In this document: in pieces, positions 29,708-36,374 of the stretch | Numbering within the stretch: position 1 is the first letter of the stretch | Layout: each line of letters starts with the position of its first letter | NCBI GenBank assembly: GCA_036490175.1 | Contig: DASXEJ010000258.1 | Location: 1-36,374 of the forward strand | Source of the DNA: Pirellulales bacterium | GTDB lineage: Bacteria > Planctomycetota > Planctomycetia > Pirellulales > JACPPG01 | DNA length: 36,374 nucleotides | Direction of reading: 5' to 3' | Notes under the pieces: generated by a model | Database searches by the model: none | The model's input: the letters and a program-made list of their open reading frames with translations, nothing else | What the model was told of the DNA's origin: nothing | Translations under genes and position numbers: made by a program

Positions 29708-29838
29708 CCAGGTATATACGGCTGCCACGCGGTTGGGAACGATTTCCCACCAGATATTCGGCTTATGACCCCCGATGTGCGGCTCTACTGATTTTGGGCC
29801 GTGCTCGGCGATTCGGCCCTAGGATCTACGGCGTCTGG
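29708..29838. repeat. direct repeat flanking the second NHL/dockerin gene, copy A
   Basis: CCAGGTATAT ... TTGGGAACGATTTCCC ... CCAGATATTCGGCTTATGAC ... GTGCGGCTCTACTGATTT recurs at 32440-32569 in the same orientation with scattered mismatches over about 130 bp. It contains GGGAA-CGAT-TTCCC. Its right end includes the last codons and stop of the minus-strand gene at 29819, so copy B at 32440 carries a relic of the same gene end. Confidence 0.7.
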
Positions 29839-32188
29839 CATACAGCGTCGCGCTTGCCAGCAGTGCGAGCGCGGCGGTCGATGGCTCAGGCACTTGCGTG
29901 GCCGTTCCACTGCCGGCTGCGTGCAGCCAGTTGGTGGCCACAAGGTTGATGTCGAGACCGTTGACGACTCCGTCGTTGTTGGCGTCGCCGGCCACGCCCG
30001 TACCGGAGGCCAACCATTTGGAGGCAATTAGATTGATGTCCAACCCGTTGACGATCCCGTCGCCATTGACGTCGCCGCTGATCGTCACACTTAAGGTGCC
30101 GGTGCTGTAAAGCTGCGATGCGTTCCAGCTTAGGCCAGCCCCGAGTGCCGGCAAATTCAACTGCGAGAATCGACCGGTTTCGCTTCCCCATGTGAACAAA
30201 TGAAACTTGTTGCCGACTTGCGGCGTGATGCCGTCAAGCACGATCTGCAGGGCGCCGTCGAAGCTGAGCTGGCCGGCCACATCGATCTTGTCATATCCGG
30301 TTACCGGTGTCGTGCCCGCCAATTGCATAGTTGTCGTGTTCGAATGCTGTAGCGTCACATTTCCGCCGAAGCTCATATCGACCGCAACATTCGGCGAAAG
30401 TCCGCCGGCGAAGACCGCCGCGCCTGTGCCGACGGTGCCGTTTGGTCCGGAATACCCACCCTGGAATGTGGCGCTCGAGCCGCTGTCGATTGTGAACGTG
30501 CCGCTATTGGTGACGGCGCCGTAAAACGTGTGGCTTTGCGATCCCGACACTTCGATGTTGCCCCCAGTCGCTAGGTTGCTAACCAAACTAAACACGCTCG
30601 ACTGGCCGGTGAATTGCACCCGGCCACCGTTGGCAAGGCCGGCGGTCGTGGTGAGCGTGCCGCTCCCTTCGATCAATGAACCGGGCCCGTTGCCGAGCAG
30701 GCCTCGAATGTCCAGTTCTCCGCCGTTGAGTATCTCGGTGCCGAGATTCACAGAACTGTTGAACACAATTAAATCAGAATTCGGCCCGACGGTGACGCTG
30801 CCGTTGTTGGTCAAGCCGGTTGTGGAAAACGTCGCTCCCTGCTCGACCTTGAGCTGCGAGCTCACGTCTGCGACCGAGACCGTGCCGGCAAGCGACACAG
30901 AGAGTGGCTGACCGACGAAGTCAGCGATGCCGCCATTGCTGATTGTAATCTTGCTGGCCGTCAGGTTGCCTCCGGTCATCGTGAAGTTGGCACTGCTGGC
31001 GGTACCGTCGACGACCAGGGCGCTCGTATTCAGCGTGCCGCCTGCCAACGTTAGTGATCCGCCGTTATTGACCGTCGTGGACTGTCCTACGACCAGCCCC
31101 TTGGTGGCGTCGAGTGTCAGGTTGGTTCCCAGCAACTGGCCGCTGCCGACTGTAACACTCGTCGGTCCAGTATTGGCGTTGGTGAATGTATTCGTGCCAG
31201 ACGACCAACTGGCGGGGTCGAAGAAGCGGAAGGCTTCGATATCGAGGCTGCCGCCCATGAAAGATCCTCCGGCATAGATCATTCCGGTCGGGGCAACCGA
31301 AACCGAAACCGGGTTGAAGGTCCGGCCATTCACCGTCGCGGCAACGGTTTCCAGGTATGTGCCGCTGGTCGAAAATACCTTGATGCCAGCATTGTTGTCC
31401 GTGGCGTATACCAGGCCCGTCCCGCCGACTGCGACTCCTGTGGGCTGATTAAGTTGACCTGGGCCCGAGGCATCGCCGATCGACGAAACAAATGCTCCGG
31501 CGCTTGAGAATACTTCAAGCCGATTATTGCTGGGATCCGTGACGTAGACGTTTGCACCCGTGGCGTCGAGCGCCAAGGCACCCACATTTGACGGGCCAAT
31601 TTGACCAGGTCCGCTGCCGGGCGAGCCGAACGACCCTATGAGTGGATACGATGTTCCGTTGAAGGTCGAGCTATAGACATTAATCTGCGTCTTGGAAGCG
31701 GCATACACCAGCCCCGTTTGACTGACGACCACTCCGGTCGGTGTGATGATCCCGCCGGCGGATGGCAAGGAGCGTACGAAGTTGCCATTGGGATCCACCA
31801 CGGCGATCGATTCGTTGGAATTCTCGGATAGATAAGATGTCCCGTCAGGTCCAATCGCCGAATAAATCGGATGCGCGACGTTGCCCGCTCCCACGGTATG
31901 CAAGAAACTTCCATCTGCGGCATATGCGCTTGCCGCGTTGCCGAACGGGCCTTCGGTCAGGACGATCTCACCGGCTGGTCCGACGCTACTCACGAAATAA
32001 GGATATTGCAAATATCCAGGGCTGTTCGTGGCGCCGCCCGCGATCTGATTCAGATAAGTGAATTGCGCGTGCGCTCTGTCGCCGCTGGTGACGAGCAATA
32101 CATTGGTCAAGATGGCTGCCAAACAAAACCGCGTCGCGGTGCCGCTACATTGGTGTAAGTTTATCAATGTGACCTCGGCAAGTTGCAA
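29819..32188 (-). CDS. NHL/beta-passenger/dockerin PEP-CTERM surface protein, copy 2
   Basis: The ~789-residue product repeats the architecture and much of the sequence of the gene at 21641: NHL-like repeats (DATGANVYVTDPSNNRLEVF, VAVGGTGLVYATDNNAGIKV), beta-helix-like repeats (VNNGGSLTLAGGTLNTSALV), a dockerin (GDVNGDGIVNGLDINLIASK, GDANNDGVVNGLDINLVATN) and VPEPSTAALALLASATLYAR plus RRRS. The signal part ends GDRAHA-Q. No ATG precedes the signal, so the start is TTG (near 32188) or another weak codon, and expression may be low. It is inverted relative to copy 1 and flanked by its own direct repeats. Confidence 0.8.
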   Translation of the reverse strand: MQLAEVTLINLHQCSGTATRFCLAAILTNVLLVTSGDRAHAQFTYLNQIAGGATNSPGYLQYPYFVSSVGPAGEIVLTEGPFGNAASAYAADGSFLHTVGAGNVAHPIYSAIGPDGTSYLSENSNESIAVVDPNGNFVRSLPSAGGIITPTGVVVSQTGLVYAASKTQINVYSSTFNGTSYPLIGSFGSPGSGPGQIGPSNVGALALDATGANVYVTDPSNNRLEVFSSAGAFVSSIGDASGPGQLNQPTGVAVGGTGLVYATDNNAGIKVFSTSGTYLETVAATVNGRTFNPVSVSVAPTGMIYAGGSFMGGSLDIEAFRFFDPASWSSGTNTFTNANTGPTSVTVGSGQLLGTNLTLDATKGLVVGQSTTVNNGGSLTLAGGTLNTSALVVDGTASSANFTMTGGNLTASKITISNGGIADFVGQPLSVSLAGTVSVADVSSQLKVEQGATFSTTGLTNNGSVTVGPNSDLIVFNSSVNLGTEILNGGELDIRGLLGNGPGSLIEGSGTLTTTAGLANGGRVQFTGQSSVFSLVSNLATGGNIEVSGSQSHTFYGAVTNSGTFTIDSGSSATFQGGYSGPNGTVGTGAAVFAGGLSPNVAVDMSFGGNVTLQHSNTTTMQLAGTTPVTGYDKIDVAGQLSFDGALQIVLDGITPQVGNKFHLFTWGSETGRFSQLNLPALGAGLSWNASQLYSTGTLSVTISGDVNGDGIVNGLDINLIASKWLASGTGVAGDANNDGVVNGLDINLVATNWLHAAGSGTATQVPEPSTAALALLASATLYARRRRS

Positions 32189-32439
32189 TCAGGAGTGGTG
32201 TGCATTCACGTGGCGCTATGACAAATTGTGTGCTGTGCTGTCGCGTGAAATCCGTCCGCCAGAATCATCTCCGCAGCGGAGCAGCTCAAGTGGATTCCGG
32301 GCGGCCGCCGGACTTCATCTACTGTGTGCCATAAATACAAATGTTGTCTCTGAGTCGTACTTTTGTCGGACCGGGTCAATACGATTTGCTGGGGGACAAA
32401 ATTGACAATTCGCTCGCCGACGCACGGTTCGTTCATCGT

Positions 32440-32569
32440 CCAGGTATATCCGGCTGACAGACCATTGGGAACGATTTCCCGCCAGATATTCGGCTTATGA
32501 CCCCCAATGTGCGGCTCTACTGATTTCGTGCCGAGTTCGGCCATTACGCCTGTGATCTGCAGCGTCTGG
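32440..32569. repeat. direct repeat flanking the second NHL/dockerin gene, copy B
   Basis: Counterpart of 29708-29838. Its right end (CTGATTTCGTGCCGAGTTCG to GCAGCGTCTGG) matches the 3' end of the neighbouring surface-protein gene but with the stop and codons altered, so it appears to be the leftover tail of a lost or displaced further copy. The stretch 32189-32439 between the gene and this repeat holds nothing I recognise. Confidence 0.65.
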
Positions 32570-32669
32570 TTAGACTTTCACATTGGCAGGCAGGGCACCG
32601 TGGTCCGGTCGATCGCCGTCTCCTATGCTAGGTGCAATGTGGCGGTACCATTCTCGTTCGAGCAGACTC

Positions 32670-33950
32670 ATGCAATATTCCCGTAATCTCCTGGTGGCAC
32701 TCACGATCATGTCAGTCGGTACTTCAATTCAGCTGGCCCAGGCTGCTTATCCGGACGTTGAGCAGTTGCCCGATCGCGCGGAGATGCCCGATCCGCTGAC
32801 GATGCTCGATGGCTCTCCGGTATCAAGTGCCACCCAGTGGCGCGAGCAACGCCGGCCGGAGCTGATTTCGTTGTTCGAGTGGTACATGTATGGGTCGCAG
32901 CCCGCGGCGCCGAAAGTCTCAGGCTCTGTGGAAAGCACGGATGAAGTACTGGGCGGCAAGGCCCGCATGAAGCAGGTGACGCTCGACTTCGGGCCGCAGG
33001 GGCGTGAACAGGGTGGCCGGATCAACCTGCTGCTGTTCGTGCCGGCCAAAACCACTCGGCCGGCGCCGGTACTGCTGGGTTTGAACTTTCGCGGCAACCA
33101 CATGGTGATGAAGCATCCAGGCATCCGGCTTCCCACGTTGTGGGTTCCGAGTGGCGTGGGTGTACAAGAGAATCGGGCCACGGACGAGGGACGCGGCATG
33201 GAAGCGCCGCATTGGTCGGTCGAACGCGCGATCGATCGCGGCTACGCGGTGGCCACGTTCTATCACGGCGACGTTAAGCTCGATCGTCCGGAGTGGAACG
33301 ATGGGGTGCCGGCCCTGTACCTGGCGCCAGGGCAGACCGCGCCGGCCGAACACGAATGGGGAACGATCGCGGCCTGGGCGTGGGGTTTGAGTCGCGCCGC
33401 CGATTACCTGGTAACCGATCCTGATATCGACGGGCAAGGCATGATCGTCTTTGGCCATTCGCGCAATGGCAAGACGGCGCTGTTGGCCGGAGCGCTCGAT
33501 GAACGTTTTGCGATTATCATTCCCTCGCAATCTGGCTGCGGTGGTGCCGCGCCGAGTCGAAGTACGGTGGGCGAATCGGTGCAGCGCATCAATACCGTTT
33601 TTCCCCACTGGTTCAACGATACCTTCCCGAAGTTCAATCAGCAGTTGCAAAAGCTCCCTTTCGATCAGCACTGCCTGATGGCCTTGGTCGCTCCTCGGCC
33701 GTTGTTGCTGACCAATGCCACTGGAGACCAATGGGCCAATCCGACAGGGCAGTTCGAGATGCTCAAGCGCGCCGAGCCGGTCTTCAAGCTGTTGGGCACT
33801 GCTGGCTGTGGCGCCGAACAAATGCCGCCCGAGAATCAATTGGTCAACACGCACCTGGGCTACTTCATTCGGCCAGGGAAGCACGACATGAGCGACGTCG
33901 AATGGTCGCAGTGGCTCGACTTTGCCGATCAGCATTTGCCGAAGAGATAA
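32670..33950 (+). CDS. CE15-like secreted alpha/beta-hydrolase (glucuronoyl esterase type)
   Basis: The 426-residue product has a signal peptide (MQYSRNLLVALTIMSVGTSI through AQA-AYPD) and the CE15 layout: PLTMLDGSPVSSATQWREQR, PELISLFEWYMYGSQPAAPK, a lid and VLLGLNFRGNHMVM, the nucleophile elbow GHSRNGKTALLAG (Ser about 264; CE15 has G-C-S-R-x-G-K, here Cys is His), DERFAIIIPSQSGCGGAAPS, and the late GKHDMS with the catalytic His (about 405). Family members cleave 4-O-methyl-glucuronoyl esters linking xylan to lignin. Related planctomycete proteins are numerous and substrates vary, so the activity is likely but not certain. Several upstream ATG codons are in frame. Confidence 0.75.
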   Translation: MQYSRNLLVALTIMSVGTSIQLAQAAYPDVEQLPDRAEMPDPLTMLDGSPVSSATQWREQRRPELISLFEWYMYGSQPAAPKVSGSVESTDEVLGGKARMKQVTLDFGPQGREQGGRINLLLFVPAKTTRPAPVLLGLNFRGNHMVMKHPGIRLPTLWVPSGVGVQENRATDEGRGMEAPHWSVERAIDRGYAVATFYHGDVKLDRPEWNDGVPALYLAPGQTAPAEHEWGTIAAWAWGLSRAADYLVTDPDIDGQGMIVFGHSRNGKTALLAGALDERFAIIIPSQSGCGGAAPSRSTVGESVQRINTVFPHWFNDTFPKFNQQLQKLPFDQHCLMALVAPRPLLLTNATGDQWANPTGQFEMLKRAEPVFKLLGTAGCGAEQMPPENQLVNTHLGYFIRPGKHDMSDVEWSQWLDFADQHLPKR

Positions 33951-34126
33951 TGGTGCGTCGGGCGCGCGATCGCCAGCGCTCGTATAGAAACCGTAATGTA
34001 AAAAGCGCACATGTCAGCGGTTCTTGCCGGCGCCGTGGCAAGGTGCAGGCTTTCCGACGGGAAATGTTGTAATATGGGACTCAATTCCCCCGGCCGATCC
34101 GATGGTTTGCGAGCGAACGGAAATTG

Positions 34127-35368
34127 ATGCGAGTTCTTGTGCTGTTGATCGCAGGACTGTGCGGCATCGCTTCGCCGGTCGCGGCTGAAGTGAACTGGCC
34201 GCAATTTCGCGGGCCTGGCGGCGATGGCATTTCGGCCGAAACCGGCTTGAGCCTCGCGTGGAGCGAGTCCGAGCACGTGGCTTGGAAAACCGCGATTCAC
34301 GATCGCGGCTGGTCGTCGCCCGTTATCTGGGATCGGCAGATTTGGATGACCACGGCCACGGTCGATGGTAAACGGCTATTTGCCGTGTGCATTGATCGCG
34401 TTAGCGGACGCGTCGTGCATGATATCCTCGTATTCGAAATTGCCGAGCCGCAGTTTTGTCATGCTCTGAATAGTTATGCCTCTCCCACGCCGGTCGTCGA
34501 GGAGGGACGCGTTTACGTACACTTCGGCTCGGCGGGAACGGCCTGTCTTGATACGGAGTCGGGCCAAATTCTTTGGACGCGACAAGACTTGCCGTGCAAC
34601 CACTGGCGCGGCGCGGGATCTTCTCCCATTTTGTTTGGCGACTTGCTCGTGGTCGCGTACGACGGCTACGACTTGCAATATGTCGTGGCTCTCGACAAGT
34701 CCACTGGTAAAACAGTCTGGCGGCGCGATCGCAATATCGATTACGGCCATGATGATGGTGATCAGAAGAAGGCCTATTGCACGGCCACGGTGATCCGCAT
34801 CGACGGCAAGCCGCAACTTGTCTATCCCAGCGCCGGGGCCACGATCGCCTACGAACCAGAGACCGGCGACGAACTGTGGCGCGTCCAGCACGGCGGCATG
34901 AACGCGGCTTCGCGACCGCTATTTGGAAACGGACGACTGTACCTGAATAGCGCGGACGGCGGTTTCAAGTTGTTCGCCTTACGCACCGGCGGCACCGGCG
35001 ACGTCACCCAGACGCATGTCGAATGGAAGTGCAAAGACGGCGTCCCCAGCCGGTCATCGCAACTATTGGTGGGAAATCAGATTTTCATGGTCAGCGATCG
35101 AGGTGTGACCACCAGTTTGAATGCTGAAACGGGCAAGCCGCTCTGGCAGAGTCGCTTGGGAGGAGATTTCTCGGCCTCGCCAATCTGCGCCGATGGTCGG
35201 GTCTATTTTCCCAATCAAGATGGCCGGACGTTCGTTGTCGAGGCCGGGCCAGAATTCAAGTTGCTGGCGACCAACACTCTCGACGACGGCTGCATGGCTT
35301 CGCCAGCGGTGTACGGCAAATCGCTGTTTTTGCGTACGGAGACGCACCTATATCGCATCGAGGATTAA
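34127..35368 (+). CDS. secreted PQQ-like beta-propeller protein
   Basis: The 413-residue product has a signal peptide (MRVLVLLIAGLCGIASPVAA) followed by NWPQFRGPGGDGISAETGLS, the standard opening of planctomycete PQQ-like propeller proteins. Blades with (A)LDxxTGKxxW motifs follow (YVVALDKSTGKTVWRRDRNI, TIAYEPETGDELWRVQHGGM, VTTSLNAETGKPLWQSRLGG). No catalytic dehydrogenase or Ca-PQQ site is visible, and this type is thought to be a structural or binding propeller rather than an enzyme. ATG at 34127 is used. TAATAT about 55 nt upstream may be part of its promoter. Confidence 0.8.
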   Translation: MRVLVLLIAGLCGIASPVAAEVNWPQFRGPGGDGISAETGLSLAWSESEHVAWKTAIHDRGWSSPVIWDRQIWMTTATVDGKRLFAVCIDRVSGRVVHDILVFEIAEPQFCHALNSYASPTPVVEEGRVYVHFGSAGTACLDTESGQILWTRQDLPCNHWRGAGSSPILFGDLLVVAYDGYDLQYVVALDKSTGKTVWRRDRNIDYGHDDGDQKKAYCTATVIRIDGKPQLVYPSAGATIAYEPETGDELWRVQHGGMNAASRPLFGNGRLYLNSADGGFKLFALRTGGTGDVTQTHVEWKCKDGVPSRSSQLLVGNQIFMVSDRGVTTSLNAETGKPLWQSRLGGDFSASPICADGRVYFPNQDGRTFVVEAGPEFKLLATNTLDDGCMASPAVYGKSLFLRTETHLYRIED

Positions 35369-35416
35369 TCCGTTCATTGGTTGCGCGTCTTTGAACGTCA
35401 AAGCGGGAGGTGTGTG

Positions 35417-36223
35417 GTGCAATTCCTGTCGTTAGCCCTGGCACTGATGGCCGTGGCCATCTCGGGTGAGCAAGCGAGCAGTGCGGCGGATCCAGCATCT
35501 TCGCTGCCGAGCCAGGCGTTGAAAGCGTCGGCAACCGCGGTACTGGGCGAGAAATCACCCGCCGCGCCCCCGGACTCGTCAGAGCCGCCGCGCAATCCGC
35601 GCGTGCTTTTCATCACGGCCAAAGATAGCACGCGTTGCATTGAGGAACTTGCGCGCCTGCGCCGTCCCGGCGGCGATTTCGAAAGAATGCGTGCCTATGG
35701 TTGGAAGATTGGGCCGGGCGCCGGCAGCCACCTGCAAATCGTCGACCGGGATTCGATCCCTGATCTCGTCCGTCGCCTCGATGTGCACGACTATCCGACC
35801 GTGGCATGTGTCAGCAATGACGAGATAGTACGGTCGTTCCAAAGCGGCTGCACGACGCCGCTCGATCAATGGACGTTTGGCTGGCTGGCCAAGGGAATCG
35901 ACGAGCGCCCCGCATCCTCGGTGCCCGAGGCCGCCCGCGCCGAGACGACGGGTCATTATCCGCTGCGCGGCAACCACTGGTCTGTGGACGGCGACTGGAG
36001 CCCGGCGCGGGAAACCATGATTCATCATCTACGGGGGCCGAACCATGCCAGTCGGTTGTCGGCCAGTTGGGAGATCGAAAGTTGGTCCTACGAAGAATTG
36101 CGCTCGTTGCACGACAACCTGCACGAAGCCGAAGGAGGCGTCGCGTCCTCGTCAAGCCGTGCGAAGTCAGGCAATCGAGGAACGAACCAGTTTAGCGCGA
36201 ATCGCAAGATTACCGGCCGCTAA
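35417..36223 (+). CDS. secreted thioredoxin-fold-like protein
   Basis: Start is GTG at 35417 after GGGAGG, opening VQFLSLALALMAVAISGEQA as signal. Residues about 58-165 resemble a thioredoxin fold (PRVLFITAKDSTRCIEELAR, GWKIGPGAGSHLQIVDRDSI, LDVHDYPTVACVSNDEIVRS), but the CxxC is lost: the active-site loop reads DSTRC. A C-terminal module follows with HYPLRGNHWSVDGDWSPARE, TMIHHLRGPNH and WSYEELRSLHDNLHEAEGGV, a combination repeatedly found in planctomycete exported proteins. It is probably not an oxidoreductase any more. It starts about 50 nt after the propeller gene and is likely cotranscribed. Confidence 0.65.
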   Translation: MQFLSLALALMAVAISGEQASSAADPASSLPSQALKASATAVLGEKSPAAPPDSSEPPRNPRVLFITAKDSTRCIEELARLRRPGGDFERMRAYGWKIGPGAGSHLQIVDRDSIPDLVRRLDVHDYPTVACVSNDEIVRSFQSGCTTPLDQWTFGWLAKGIDERPASSVPEAARAETTGHYPLRGNHWSVDGDWSPARETMIHHLRGPNHASRLSASWEIESWSYEELRSLHDNLHEAEGGVASSSSRAKSGNRGTNQFSANRKITGR

Positions 36224-36374
36224 TTGTACGGGACTCATGGAGAAATGTTGGTCGGCGCGGCGCGGGAGCCAAGACGCATACTTCGCAACGTACGCTGCAC
36301 GCCACCGGCTGGCTGCCATTTAGGAATTGCTCCTTGGTTTGCCGCATTGCAAGCCGTACGGTGCAGGATCAGGG
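36224..36374. other. right-edge intergenic sequence
   Basis: Only short frames are present and no motif, promoter or terminator was recognised in these last 151 bases. Confidence 0.4.

Noticed and set aside
32919-34010. 363-codon minus-strand open frame
   Set aside because: It is antisense to the CE15-like gene, is Arg/His/Pro-rich and has no domain. It is a shadow of GC-rich codon use.
36045-36323. 92-codon plus-strand frame at the right edge
   Set aside because: It mostly overlaps the thioredoxin-fold gene in another frame and has no motif or ribosome-binding site.

Overview
The window looks like planctomycete chromosome (Pirellulales-like). Signs are PEP-CTERM anchored secreted proteins with type I dockerin, HAF or GloVer repeats, small membrane proteins opening with the RRRWFQFGLGT motif, PQQ-like propeller and thioredoxin-fold secreted proteins of planctomycete type, and a CE15-like esterase. 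No rRNA, complete tRNA or CRISPR array is visible. Assignments rest on motif recognition by eye; no database search was run.

Layout. (1) 1-2.1 kb: the first 13 codons of an IS110-family transposase (minus strand, running off the left edge) behind a structured leader, then small membrane/secreted genes carrying intact or decayed RRRW-type N-termini, and a lipoprotein gene broken by an in-frame TAA. (2) 2.1-8 kb: a phage remnant. It has a frameshifted recombinase tail, a long inverted repeat, DUF2513, an excisionase-like HTH protein, a tail assembly chaperone pair with an A9 slippery site, a short tape-measure-like protein and a tail protein. No capsid, terminase or lysis gene is seen. (3) 8-19.5 kb: a dense accessory zone of very small genes on both strands (zinc-ribbon, single-TM, EF-hand, HTH and small paralogous proteins). 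They are interspersed with short promoter-to-terminator units, two of which share a 15-nt predicted 5' end, and many genes have a -10 box 6-7 nt before the start codon. (4) 18.4-20.5 kb: an XRE-type repressor facing a two-gene operon across a palindromic operator, then an intact tyrosine recombinase. (5) 20.5-32.6 kb: large secreted-protein genes separated by repeats that contain a tRNA 3' fragment, two of them followed by a dead integrase start. (6) 32.6-36.2 kb: three ordinary-looking exported enzymes or carriers.

How it fits together. The island is best read as repeated integration at a tRNA 3' end, leaving tRNA fragments and integrase stubs between cargo genes. The cargo is mostly extracellular matrix and polysaccharide-active proteins. 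The small-gene zone behaves like an array of phage morons, each with its own promoter and often its own terminator. Most worth checking are the candidate sRNA pair at 14.4-14.7 kb, the -1 frameshift in the tail chaperone, the structured leader of the IS110-type transposase, and the tRNA/integrase repeat units.
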